The notes under the pieces: model-generated
What the model was told of the DNA's origin: nothing
What the model saw: only the letters and a program-made list of their open reading frames with translations
The model's database searches: none
Shown here: positions 22,118-33,801 of the stretch, piece by piece
Position numbering within the stretch: the stretch's first letter is position 1
Layout: every line of letters starts with the position of its first letter
Source: Chara braunii
Taxonomy: Eukaryota > Streptophyta > Charophyceae > Charales > Characeae
NCBI GenBank assembly: GCA_003427395.1
Contig: BFEA01000071.1
Location: forward strand, 1,325,389-1,371,264
Length of the DNA stretch: 45,876 nucleotides
Direction: 5' to 3'
Position numbers and translations under genes: made by a program

Positions 22118-22351
22118 TGAGCTAAAAAAAATCACGGCGGGACTTTTCTGTTGGCCAGCACATGGCATGGCTGCAGCGAAAATGGAAAAAGTGCCGAATT
22201 TGCGTGGTGCTTATTAAACAGTCGAAATGATTTTTTAATTAAAAAAAAATGTTTTTTTCTGGAAATATCACAACTTAATCTACAGGCCCTCCAGTTGTCA
22301 TGATTTTTAACGCATTCTTCTGACCGTGAAAAAACACTGAAGTTAGGATCC

Positions 22352-23734
22352 TTTTTTTTTTTTTTTTTTTTTACTTTTTTTTTGCGAGCAACCACATGCT
22401 CCAATTTAGCAAAAACTGAACAGGGTTGAAAAAAGTCTAGGCACAGAACGGCCAACTCATAGGCCACTGTCCTGAAGAATCAGACCCTGCAACAAAAAAA
22501 AAGTTACAAGCCCACAACACCTCACAATCCAACAAGAAACAAAACGTCAAATTCCAAAAACAAACCACAAAGAAACTCCCCCAATCCACTATCCTATCTA
22601 GACCCTATCTAAACAGTGCTGCCTAACACGGCAGTTCCGAACCTCCAACTAAAAACAAAGGCAACACGCCTAAAAAAATCACAGATAACAAAACCAACCC
22701 CCCAGCCCCCTTGCTATCCTATCAACTAGCTACCCTAACAATGCTTTCCTATCTAAACGGGTGCTGCCTAACACGGCAGCTCCGGACCCCCGGACCGGAC
22801 GGGGTTCAGACACAACTCCCTCCGCATTCCCTCAGGACTGCCATCCTCCTCCGGATAAAGGAACCGAGTGTGCAGGTTCAGGATCTGTTACCTAATCTTC
22901 CCAAAACCAACTATTCAGGGTCAACTTCCCGTTCTCAGAACTCGTAAGCGTACCCCCTACACCCCATGTAGTCCTGAACCAATTGGACCAACCCTCCCCG
23001 GCTTTCCTTCTCCAATCCGCCTGAACAATTCGTCTTAACGAGGAATGAGACATATGTCTCAGTTCCTTGTTCTTCATTTCTCTACCCTCGAAAATTGACA
23101 AGTTCCGGCTCTTCCAAATCACCGCACAGCAGACCGCCCTAACCACCTGGGCTATACCCTATTCCCTTACTGGTATCCAGAGTGTCTGGAATACCGCCCA
23201 AGAGGGCCCACTCTCTGTCCCAACTAAGTCCTGGGCCCAACAGTATTTCCCATTGCTTAGCCCACCAAACCCATACCCGCTTAGAGGCAGGGCAGTCATG
23301 CCACAGCAAGTTAGAGTCTGGGAACAATGCGACGAAGAAGGAAACTGGACATGTCAAGTGCACGCTCAGGGTAAGCCATTGAAGGATTTAAACTTGGACC
23401 CAAAGATGTGTGGGTGGAAGGGAAAAGGACAAGGAGGAGAAGACTTGCCACTGATTTCATATTCAGTAGATCTGGGATATCAAGCTCAGACTCCGGGTAA
23501 AACTCCAATGTCGGTGGCAGTGATTCGGTGGACTCAAGTCTTAGATGTCCACTCACAAGTAATCGAACATCAGCTATTACGCTGCTGGGAAGAGCTGGCG
23601 GATTTCCCCTGTCCCAGGTTGGCAGTGAACTTGTGGCTATTATCTCTTCTATCTACCCCATCAGCGGTTAATCTTGCACAGAGGGGAATGAAGGTAGACC
23701 TGACTTGCAGAAGATGTAATTGGGCCTACGAATC
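22352..23734 (-). mobile_element. 5'-inverted (twin-primed) L1-type LINE insertion
   Basis: In the minus orientation a poly(A) tail (T run from 22352), a 3' UTR and the ORF2 C-terminus run to about 23325 (NLLWHDCPASKRVWVWW, then VIWKSRNLS, LRRIVQADW). The adjoining segment of about 23330-23734 is sense on the plus strand. It encodes the preceding part of the same ORF (WTCQVHAQGKPLKDLNLD to GMKVDLTCRRCNWAYES). In element coordinates the outer end of the inverted piece meets the start of the other piece within a few bases (WAYES then NLLWHDC). TAGGATCC followed by T occurs at 22344-22351 and 23735-23742, a target-site duplication. The copy is inactive. Confidence 0.85.
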
Positions 23735-23740
23735 TAGGAT

Positions 23741-23771
<31 letters not shown>

Positions 23772-24270
23772 GTGAGAACAACCCGATCGGATGCTAGGTG
23801 TGCTGGTAGGGCAGACACCTCTAGCACTGTCGGGGAGGCTTTTCCGTTGGCCGACACGTCGAAGAGTGGCAAAAATGAAGAATGCACCGAATTGGCACAG
23901 CGACCATTTCAACATCAAATTGTTTTATTTTTAGTTTTTCATATATTTTTCGTAGGAAGATCAGGACCTAATCTATGGGCCCTCCAATTTTCAGGATTTT
24001 CAACGCATTCTTCTGAGCTTGAAAAATCACTGAAGTAAGGGTACTTTTTTCGTCGACCCACACGTCGCGGAGGGGCAAAAACTGAAAATGAACCAAATCG
24101 GCGCCACAACTATTTCAGGGTTGAAATTTGAAAATAATTTTTATTTTTATTTTTTATATTTATCCTAGAAAGATCAGGACCTAATCTACGGGTTCCCAAA
24201 ATTTTGGATTTTTCTGGTCATTGTTTTAACTTTTAAGCGCGAAAAATCGCCAATGTTACGGTATTTTTTT

Positions 24271-24461
24271 GTTACAGGACTGGACCCGCCGGTAACCAAC
24301 GGTCACTGCCTTTTGAAAAACCTCGCCCTAACTCATTGGAGGCAGGTTTTTGGTTGGCGGGGACAAGGTCGTTTGATGAGTAGGGGAGCAAGGCCCACGG
24401 TCTCCACGGGAGCTGAAGCTGGCTAAGCCGCTAAGGGCATCACCACACCACCCCCTTTTTT
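24271..24461. other. Unassigned spacer
   Basis: GC-richer unique sequence with no gene or repeat recognised. Confidence 0.4.
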
Positions 24462-25010
24462 TTCCCTTTTTTTTTTGACAAAATGCTCCAATCTATTCAT
24501 GGGGAGCCGCACGTGCTGTCAACCTGTACATTTTTTTTTTTTTTTTTTTTTTTACAAAAACACAAGCTCCATCTATTGGTGGGGAGCAACACCTGCTGGA
24601 AACCGGGTCCAGCGTCCCATAGATACAACCATATCCTCACAAATTGGCACAAACTGGGAACCGGGCCCAGCGTCCCATAACGAGCACGTTCAGAAAAGTC
24701 ATCAGAAAATTCCATGAAAATGAGACTAGAAACCTACTAAGAGTTTTGGAGCTACTTCAGACCGTTTTTTTGCAAGGAACTTCAGAGTTAGACAATATTC
24801 AGAAAACGACTCAAGAATCCACCATCAGTCATCACCACACCAATCTCCAAATGTGAAAAAGACAAAAGTGTGGTAGGTGTATCTGGCCATGTTCTAGCGG
24901 GAAGTTTTTTTTAATATTTTTTATAGAAGGACGAAGCTCCAATCTATTCGTGGGGAGAAGCACGTGCTGGGCACCGTACATTTTGCACATTTCTCAAGTG
25001 GTGTGGCGAT
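24462..25010 (-). mobile_element. Cluster of three minus-strand SINE-like / LINE 3' ends
   Basis: Three T runs (about 24457-24477, 24530-24553 and an AT-rich run near 24905) are each followed by the complement of the same tail: gctccaatctattc(g/a)tgg, then ggggagc-(a/c)gcacgtgctg. In the middle copy the hairpin gggacgctgg(a/g)cccgg appears twice, at 24595-24622 and 24655-24680. No coding capacity. Either short SINEs or truncated LINE ends. Confidence 0.65.
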
Positions 25011-25026
25011 GCCCTAATGGGCGCAC

Positions 25027-25032
25027 GGAGCC

Positions 25033-25080
<48 letters not shown>

Positions 25081-25082
25081 CC
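25027..25082. repeat. (CT)n microsatellite
   Basis: About 25 CT units with minor interruptions. Confidence 0.95.
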
Positions 25083-25191
25083 GCCCCCGCGCCCGCCCCT
25101 TTCATTCTTTTTGTTTTGTGTCGACTTGGCAATAACATGTTTCTAGCTTCGCAAAAAATAAAAAGAGTGCATCCTGTCAATGCTCACGAGC

Positions 25192-25231
<40 letters not shown>
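25192..25231. repeat. (CA)n microsatellite
   Basis: About 19 CA units. Confidence 0.95.
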
Positions 25232-25234
<3 letters not shown>

Positions 25235-25285
25235 CTGTTCTGCGTGTTAAAAAAAAAAAGAAAAAGAGGTATGCTTTGCCACTGA

Positions 25286-26510
25286 GCACTCTACAAGACT
25301 ACAAGTATGTGGACTGTTCTCTGGACCAAATGCATCCGGACCGATGAAACATTTGGATGCATCTGGACCATTGCCAGATCTTGTTAGATATTCTGTTTTT
25401 TTTTTGTTCATCCTCCATTCCCCTCCACTCTGTCGCGGGTTCGGCTACACCCCCTGCCCCCTCCATTCCCGTCCTTTCTTTTTGCCCACTACAGCCCCAC
25501 GCGCCCCAGCTCTTCGTCTCTCTCTCCAAAAACTCGAATCGCCCTCCTAAGTCCGTCCACATTCACTCCGCTACTAAACCCATCTCTCCACTTACCGCCC
25601 ATCTCTCCCCTCTCCCCTTTTTAGACTAACCCATTCTCTCAGCTTCCCGCCTTAACACAATCAGTCGAACCTCCCATTTACCGCCCACATGCACTCTTCA
25701 CTATGACATTTCCAACCTGACTTGCCCACTCTTCACGATACCAATTCCAACCGGACTATGCCAATGTCCATCACTATACTTTATTCGTTATTAATTATAA
25801 ATGATTAATCATTATTTAATATTGTTTTCTTTACAGTGTTTACACTCACCATTTGTCTATCGGTTACCTTTTTTCTTTGAACTATCCCCCCCTTCAGTCT
25901 GAAGATACGGCTCCATTTTCCATTCCCGTCCTTTCCCTTGCCCCACTACAGTCCCATTCTCCCCAACTCTTAGTCCGTTTTTCCAAACAGTGAAATTTCC
26001 CTCCAAAGTCCGTCGGCATTCACTTGCTACTTGCCTGCTGTCACATCACAAACCTACATTCTTCGCTACCAACCCCGTCTTCCCCTCCTCCTCATTTCAG
26101 CCAGACACATTCTTTCAACTGCCCGCCCTCACACAATCATCTGAACCTCCTCCCATTTACCGTTCACATTCACTGTCCACCTTGCCAATTCCAACCCGAC
26201 TTGCCCACTCTCATACCCCCGCCCACATTCATATGTGGACCTCCCGACTTCGCATCATAACTCCACACCAACCAACTCCAGACCCTCCCCTTATTCTTCC
26301 TTAGTGTAGCCCGACTCGCTTCCGAACTCCCCGCCCTCCCCTGAAATCACTTGAACCTTTTTTTTAATATGTGTGTGTGTGTGTGAGAGAAAGAGAGAGA
26401 GAGGCTCACTCTGCTACTGAACACTCTACATGGACCTGGACTGTTCTCTGGACCAAATGCATCAGGACGTATGGAGCACTTTGGATGCATCCGGAGCATT
26501 ACCTGGTCCA
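25286..26510. repeat. Duplicated composite block (period ~1.13 kb) with inner ~455-bp duplication
   Basis: gactgttctctggaccaaat followed by gcatc occurs near 25312 and 26438. Each time it lies downstream of a dinucleotide or purine run and is followed by a mirrored ggatgcatc(t/c)gga word. Between them, pyrimidine-rich sequence is itself duplicated (ccattcccgtcctttc...cactacag near 25465 and 25920). No frame here looks like a protein. Confidence 0.6.
26370..26403. repeat. (GT)n/(GA)n microsatellite
   Basis: Short GT run joined to a GA run. Confidence 0.9.
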
Positions 26511-26517
26511 AGTACAT

Positions 26518-26521
<4 letters not shown>

Positions 26522-26606
<85 letters not shown>
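26522..26606. repeat. (GT)n joined to (GA)n
   Basis: GT units 26522-26557 pass directly into GA units to 26606. Confidence 0.95.
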
Positions 26607-26608
<2 letters not shown>

Positions 26609-26610
26609 TG

Positions 26611-27587
26611 TCATCCGAACTCAATGCACCAGGCGTCTTTGCTTTCACAATGATCGAGGATATCATCGACTTCAAGTTCAATGTCACCACTTTCGAGAAG
26701 AAGTGATCGTGATCTCGATGAGGAGGAGAGGAGAGGAGGGAGGAAGGAGGAGAGGGGAGGAGGGAGGAGGGAGGAGGGAGGAGGCAGGAGGCAGGAGGCA
26801 GGAGGAGAGAGGACAAGAGTGGAGAGTATGGTGCGTTGAGAGGGGGAGGGTTGCAAGCAGGCCCTCTACACCCCTCCTTTTTTGTTTGGTTTTTTAATCA
26901 GTCAATCAATGAAGAAGACCCTCTCTCCCCGTTGCCATTGGTTGATTGATTGATTGATTGGGAGAAAAAAAAAAAGTTGTGGGAAAAATGGAAGGGTTGT
27001 ATTTTTTTTTCAATAAAAAGGATACGGGGGGGTCAAAGGGAAGAGGGGGAGGTGGGGGGATGCAGATGAAGAGGGGAGGGGAGCACGGTGGGGGGCGGCG
27101 ACCACGGGGGAAGGGTGATCTCGGAGACGGGAGGTGAAGGGCGAGGGGCGAGGTCAATCTCAAGTCCCTCATCGTTTGAAAAAACAAACAAACAAACAAA
27201 CAAAGAAGTGTTTGAACTCCAGGTTTTCATATCCTCCCCCCCGCCCCCTCTTCCTTACAAACCTGAAAGTGATTTCACTTGGGTTGAGGTGCTCCATTTT
27301 TTGAAAAGTGGGATCATGTAGAATAAAGAAGACTGGCTTGGATCCCACAAGGCACATATGGCAAAAAACCGGAAAAGCCTCTCAAAAGCAGGGTCATTGC
27401 CTTTCAGTTCATAAATCTTTTTTGAATCCCACAGGGCCGGTCCTTCGAGGGCTATAACAAGAAGTCTGGTGAAAAACGGTCGTGCCAGGGACATGCAAAT
27501 TTCTATTGGTCCGATCCGAAAAGAGAAGAAAAGAGAAGAACAATTTTCGGCCTGCCAACTTTTTTGGATAAGGGTAGGGGCCGGCTT
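26611..27587. other. Low-complexity spacer
   Basis: Contains a GGAGGA-rich tract (26718-26815), a (GATT)n run near 26940-26960 and a (CAAA)n run near 27183-27205. No credible gene. Confidence 0.6.
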
Positions 27588-30500
27588 CACTCCACTCTCC
27601 TCGACTTCATTCCACTCCACCCCACTCCACCCCACTCCACTCCACTCTCCTCCACTCCCCTCCATTCTACTCCACTCCACTTCACTCCACTCCATTTGAC
27701 TGAACTACATTCCACTAGACTCCACTCCACACTACTCCAGTACTCTACTCCACTTGACTCTACTCGACTCTTCTCGACTCGACTTTGCTCTGCTTTACAG
27801 TACTATACTCAACTCTACTGTACTTCTCTTTACTCTACTCCATTCTACTCTAAACTACTCTGCTCCGTTAGAGTCAGTTTGAGCCCGTTTTGAGTGTTGT
27901 TTTAGTTTGTTTTAGCGTATAGGTCCATTCGAGGTATGCCAATCTTCTCTACTCTACTCCACTCAACTCAACTCTACTCGACTCTACTGTACTCTATGCT
28001 ACACTACTCTAAGCTACGCTACTTACCTCTACTTTACTGTACTCTACTCTTCTGCACTCTACTCTTCTGCACTCTACTGTATTATACTATATACTATGGT
28101 AACTCTACTTTGCTTTACTCTACTCTACTCTACCGACCTCTACTTTACTTTACTCTACTATTTTGTACTCTACTATACTCTACTACATGTTGCGATACTC
28201 TTATCTACTTACTCTACTCGATTGTACTCCACTTCACTCCACTCCACTCCATTCCACTCTTCTCTACTACTCCACTCCCCTCCACTTTACTTTTCTCTAT
28301 TCTACTATACTACACTCGGCTCTACTCGACTCTACTCGACTCGACTACTCTACTCCACTTTGCTTTACTCTTCCTTATTCTACTCTACAATACTCTACTC
28401 ATCTCTACTCTATTGTACTTTATGTTACGATACTCTGATCTACTCACTCTACTATACTCTATTCTACTCTACTCTTTCCTACTTTACTCTACTCTACTCG
28501 ATTCTACTTTACTCTGCTCTAACATACTATACTCTATTCTACTCTACTTTACTCAACGATACTTTACACTTCCCTACTCATCTGGACTCTACTCTTTTCT
28601 ACTCTTCTCTTCCCTAAGCTTCTCTTCCCTACTCTTCTTTATTCTACGCTTCCTTGCTCTGCTCTAGTCTGCTGTGGTCCACTCTACGCTACTCTACGCT
28701 TCCCTACTCTACTCCACTCTACTCTACCCCATTCTATTCCTCTCTCCTCTCCTCTCCTCTACTCTACTTCACTCCTCTCTGCTCCAATCTACTGTTCTAC
28801 ACGATACTCCACGCCACTCTGCTCCACTCCACTCTCCTCCACTTGGTTCCACTCCACTTCACTCCACTTCACTCTACTCCACTCCACTGTACTCCACTCC
28901 ACATTCCTCTACTCCACGTTACTCCACTCCACTTCATTTTACTCCACTCCACTCCACTTCATTTTACTCCACTCCACTCCACTTCATTCAACTCAACTAC
29001 ATTCCACTAGACTCCACTCCACATCACTGCACTACTCTATCCCACTCTACTTCACTTTACTCTACTCTACTCGACTCGACTCTTCTCCACTCCACTCCAC
29101 TCTCCTCCACTCCACGTTACTCCACTCCACTCCATTCTGCTCGACTCCACTCCACTCCCTTGGACTCAACTACATTGCACCAGACTCGACTCCACACCAC
29201 TCCACTACTCTACTCCACTCGACTCTACTCTAATAGACTCTTCTCCACTCGATTCTGCTCTACTCTACACTACTATACTCAACTCTACTCTATTTTGCTT
29301 TACTCTACTGTATTCTACTCTAAGTTGCTCTGCTTTGTTAGAGTCAGGTTGAACCCATTTTGAGTGTCGTCTTAGTTTGTTTCAGCGTATAGGTCCATTC
29401 AAGGTACGCCGGTCTTCTCTACCCTATTCCACTCAACTCTACTTCACTCAACTCTACTCCACTCAACTCTACTCTACTATACTCGACTGGACGCGAATCG
29501 ACTCTATTGTACTCTATGCTATACTACTCTAAGTTGCGCTACTCTATTGTACTCTACTCTACTTTACTTTACTCTACTCTATTCTACTCCATAGTACTCT
29601 ACTCTTTTGTGCTCTACTGTACTGTACTATATGTTGCGATACTCTTATCTACTCACTTTACTTTACTGTACTCCACGTCACCCCACTTCACTCCACTCCA
29701 CTCCACTCTTCTCTACTTTACTCCACTCCCCTTCACTCTACTTTTCTCTACGCTACTCTACTACACTCGACTCTACACGACTCTACTCGACTCGACTATA
29801 TTCTACCCTACTCTACGCTACACTACTCTACTCTACTTTGCTTTACTCTTCCCTACTTTATTCTACTGTACTCTACTGTCCTTTATGCTAACCTACTTTA
29901 CTCTACTCTAGGATACTCTACAATAACTCTACTCTACTCTTCTTTACTCTACGATACTTTATGCTTCCCTACTCTTCTCCACTATACTATTTTCTACTCT
30001 TATTTTTTCTAAGTTTCTCTTCCCTACTCTACTCTACTCCATTCTACTCTACTTTACTCTATAATACTCAACGCTTCCCTACTCTTCTTGAGTCTACTCT
30101 TTTCTGCTCCTCTTCCCTAAGCTTCTCTTCCCTAGTTTTCTCAAGTTTACGCTCCCCTGCTCTGCTCTACTCTACTTTGCGTTTCCCAACTCTACTCTAC
30201 TCCACTGTACTCCACTGTACTCCACTCTACTCTACTATACTCTCCTCCACTCCTTTTTGCTCCACTCCACTCTTCTACACACTACTCCACTCCACTCCAC
30301 TCCTCTGCTCTACTCTACTTTGCGTTTCCCAACTCTACTCTACTCCACTGTACTCCACTGTACTCCACTCTACTCTACTATACTCTCCTCCACTCCTTTT
30401 TGCTCCACTCCACTCTTCTACACACTACTCCACTCCACTCCACTCCACTCCACTCGCCTCCACTCCATTCGACTCCACTCCACTTTACTCCACTCCACTC

Positions 30501-30748
30501 TACGTTACTCCACTCCACTCCATTCTACTCCACTCCACTCCAATCCATTTGACTCACCTATATTCTACTAGACTCCACTCCACACCATTCCACTACTCTA
30601 CTCTACTCCACTCGACTCGACTCTACTCGAGTCTTCTCGACTTGACTCTGCTCTACTTTGCACTATTATACTCAACTCTACTCTACTTTGCTTTACTCTA
30701 CTTCATTTTACTTTAAACTACTCTGCTCTATTAGAGTCAGTTTGAGCC
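27588..30748. repeat. ACTCT/ACTCC pentanucleotide satellite with ~1.4-kb higher-order repeats
   Basis: For 3.1 kb the plus strand is built from 5-base units (ACTCT, ACTCC, and variants with G or T). A distinct non-satellite linker (gttagagtcagtttgagccc, then an agtttgttt and tataggtccattc block) occurs at 27867 and 29337, and starts again at 30730. This gives periods of about 1470 and 1393 bases. A 143-bp internal duplication starts at 30161 and 30304. A 5-base unit without stops keeps all plus frames open, so the long Leu/Ser/Tyr/Thr-rich translations are artefacts. Confidence 0.95.
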
Positions 30749-30754
30749 CGTTTT

Positions 30755-32108
30755 GCTTGCTTGTGATGGAGTGTGAACCGACAGTCTGTAGAATTTTCCA
30801 TCTGGTGTGGGTAAGTGATAGTCTGCTTTGATTTTCGTCACAGTTACCTTGAAGGCAGTGGTTGGTGCCCACCTCAAGGTATCAGTTGTCGAAGAGTCGT
30901 TGATGCTTAACCACAACCAGGGTTAAGGTGGGTTATCACTTAAAGTGTAATCAGTCAGGGAATTCTGTAAACCAACGAGGGTTCAACCTTCTGACGAGTC
31001 AGTGAAACTCCGAGGAAACAGTTTGTCACAGGCCCTCGTTTGTTGTCCTCTTCTCCCTCTTTGTCTACGGTCCACCGGGTAGCTCTGTTTGACTATATAT
31101 ACCATGACTTCATTAGCACCCTGCTATGGTTTTCTCCGGTCAGGTCGAGCGGCAGTGGTCGGGGCCGTCACTACGCGGGCATGCATTCCTCTAGTGCTAG
31201 CGGCGTGTCTGGAGTGTATTTTTTGGCTGTGACAGACCTTTCTTTGTTTTGTGGGTGTTCTGCTTGCTTGTGATGTGGTGTGAGCCGATAGTCTGTAGAG
31301 TTTTCCATCTGGTGTGGGCGAGTGATAGTCTGCTTTGATTTTCGTCACAAGTACCTTGAGGGCAGTGGTTGGTGCCCACTTCATGGTATCAGTTGCCGGA
31401 CAGTCGTTGATGCTTAACCACAACTAGGGGTAAGGTGGATTATCACTTACAGTGCAATCAGATTCGGCTGACTGTTGAGGGTTCAGCCTCCTGATGAGTC
31501 GGCGAAACTCCGACGAAACAGTTTGTCACAACCCCTCGTTTGTTGTCCTTTTCTCCCTCTCTGCCTACGGTTTACCAAACAACTCTGTTTGACTATATAT
31601 ACCACGACTTCACTAGCACCCTGCTACGGTTTTCTCTGGTCAGGCTGAGCGGCAGTGGTCGGGGCCGTCACTACGTGGCCATGTTGTGCCTCTAGTGCTA
31701 GCGGCGTGTCTGGAGTGTATTTTTTGGCTGTGACAAACCTTTCTTTGTTTCGTGGGTGTTTTGCTTGCTTGTGATGGGGTGTGAACCAACAGTCTGTAGA
31801 GTTTTCCATCTGGTGTGGGTGAGTGATAGTCTGCTTTGATTTTTGTCATAGGTACCTTGAGGGCAGTGGTTGGTGCCCACCTTAGGGTATCAGTTGTTGG
31901 GCAGTCGCTGATGCTTAACCCCGACCAGGGTTAAGGTGGATTATCTCTTACAATGTAATCAGTTAGGGGATTCTGCAGACTGTTGAGAGTTCAGCCTCCT
32001 GATGAGTCGGTGAAATTCCAACGAAACAGTTTGTCACAACCCCTCGTTTGTTGTCCTCTTCTCCCTCTCTGCCTAGGGCCCTACGGTTTATCGGGCAGCT
32101 CTGTTTGA

Positions 32109-32112
<4 letters not shown>
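30755..32112. repeat. ~500-bp tandem satellite, 2.7 copies
   Basis: Units start gcttgcttgtgatg at 30755, 31262 and 31763 (periods 507 and 501). The first continues directly from the linker of the pentanucleotide satellite. The third stops at ctctgtttgacta, where a (CA)n repeat replaces the TATATATA of the other copies. Each complete unit has a TATA-like word (gactatatatacca). On the minus strand each keeps an open stretch reading TKIKADYH(S/L)PTPDGK(L/F)YRL. That stretch may be a relic of coding sequence. Confidence 0.9.
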
Positions 32113-32203
<91 letters not shown>

Positions 32204-32448
32204 NNNNNNNNNNNNNNNNNNNNNNNNNNNNNNNNNNNNNNNNNNNNNNNNNNNNNNNNNNNNNNNNNNNNNNNNNNNNNNNNNNNNNNNNNNNNNNNNN
32301 NNNNNNNNNNNNNNNNNNNNNNNNNNNNNNNNNNNNNNNNNNNNNNNNNNNNNNNNNNNNNNNNNNNNNNNNNNNNNNNNNNNNNNNNNNNNNNNNNNNN
32401 NNNNNNNNNNNNNNNNNNNNNNNNNNNNNNNNNNNNNNNNNNNNNNNN

Positions 32449-32506
<58 letters not shown>
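32113..32506. repeat. (CA)n-(GA)n microsatellite containing a 245-base gap
   Basis: CA units to about 32166, GA units to 32203, Ns 32204-32448, GA units to 32506. Confidence 0.95.
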
Positions 32507-32510
<4 letters not shown>

Positions 32511-32530
32511 TGAGTTTCATGAGTTTAGGG

Positions 32531-32600
32531 TTGGAGTACGTAGGCCTATTTTTGTCGTTGGACCGTTGGAGTACGTAGGCCTATTTTTGCCGTCGGACCG
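32531..32600. repeat. 35-bp tandem duplication
   Basis: ttggagtacgtaggcctatt begins at 32531 and 32566. The units differ at two or three bases. Confidence 0.85.
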
Positions 32601-33801
32601 TTGGCCCTGAGTTGCAGCCCACGCAGGGCTGAACGAAAGATATGCAAGGTCGTGTCAATGTATCTGGACGGAACGAAGGATTTGTCCATTCATTTTCAGA
32701 ACACCTGCAGAAGGCTGTTAAATGGTGGCGGCAACATTCTGAAGTCCATCACTTCGATTCGGAGGGGGCAGAAAACGACCTTGGGGCAGCTGCCAGTTAC
32801 ATGTGAGATGTTGAGCATCACTTCTATGATGGACGCCTTTCTCAATGATGTTTGAATTACTTGGGAAAAAAAAAAGCTTATGGTGGAGCCAATGTTGAAT
32901 AAATAAAAAAGTATTGCCACATTAATGTTTCACATAAAAAAAGAGGGCTGTAGTGGTCCAGGCTAGGTCTGGGTGACCACAGTGGCGATAAATTGGGTGC
33001 AGGTCCGGTTGGCTGGAGTCGGGCATTTTTTCAGGTACCTGGCCAGGTCAGGTGCAGTTCGGAAAATCTGCAAAAACCCGCTAACCAGCTTGGACAGCTG
33101 GCCAAAAAAATTGTTTGCAGTTGGGGCTGGGTACAATTGTAGTTTTTTTCTGCAGACCAGATTTGGATTGGATGCAGTTCGCAAACATACAAGAAGATTG
33201 CGAGCACTGCTGACATGAACCTTTTAGCGAATATGTCCCACACTCATCCCTTACCATTGATTCACCATATAACAGTCTTATTAGGCATCATGGGATAACC
33301 CATTTCAGCCCTCCTGTACTAGTGATACTCATTGGTTGCCTTGTTCCCTTCGCACCCTTTAGGATGCTCAATAGGTTTATAATACTCGTTACTTTCACCG
33401 TCTCACTGGAAAAGGAAATTGGTTCTATGCAATTTGGGTTGATTCATAATTCTTTCGTTTTTCCTTTCTTCCTTGCCCTTCTTGGCTTCTTCCTTATTTT
33501 ATTCTTTCTTGTGTTCAGACAAGGATTCTCAGTTCATTTTTTGATAATCTGTCTTTCCACAATTCTTAGTTCATTTTTTGGACCAACCCATAACGATAAA
33601 GAAAGATCCGTGTTAGCCCCTTTCATCTGCAACCATTTGCGAATCTTATAACTTGGCTTCTCACTAGCAGCATGTGCATGTTCCCTCCATCTCTCATTCA
33701 GAGATCAACTTTTCTGCCCCATGAAAGTTTGCTTACAAAACGGCGCTATCGACAGATAAACACAAGAGACAAATTTGCTCGCATCCAGACTACTCCAATA
33801 C
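32601..33801. other. Unassigned region
   Basis: No gene recognised. A plus-strand frame at 33322-33651 encodes a mostly hydrophobic 109-residue peptide, but T-rich sequence produces such frames by chance and nothing else supports it. Confidence 0.35.

Larger units (their letters stand above)
21680..24270 (+). repeat. Array of ~220-bp repeats (four diverged copies), twice interrupted
   Basis: Four same-orientation copies are recognisable. Each has a gttggcc-like start, a gaaaatgg/aaatgaa block, an AT-rich middle, agatcacaac or agatcaggacctaatcta, ggccctcca, and cgcattcttctgagc followed by gaaaaatcac. They lie at about 21680-21851 (continuing at 22124), 22134-22350, 23760-24045 and 24046-24270. 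The first is split by the foldback element 21852-22117. The array between the second and third is split by the LINE at 22352-23734. Confidence 0.75.

Noticed and set aside
27588-30748. Several 90-250 residue Leu/Ser/Tyr/Thr-rich open frames
   Set aside because: A stop-free 5-base repeat reads open in every plus frame. The peptides simply repeat every five residues.
27588-32112. CRISPR array or rDNA spacer
   Set aside because: Units are simple satellite or ~500-bp tandem repeats without short repeat-spacer structure, cas genes or rRNA sequence.
33322-33651. Small hydrophobic membrane-like protein
   Set aside because: T-rich sequence gives such frames by chance. No supporting motif, splice signal or neighbour.
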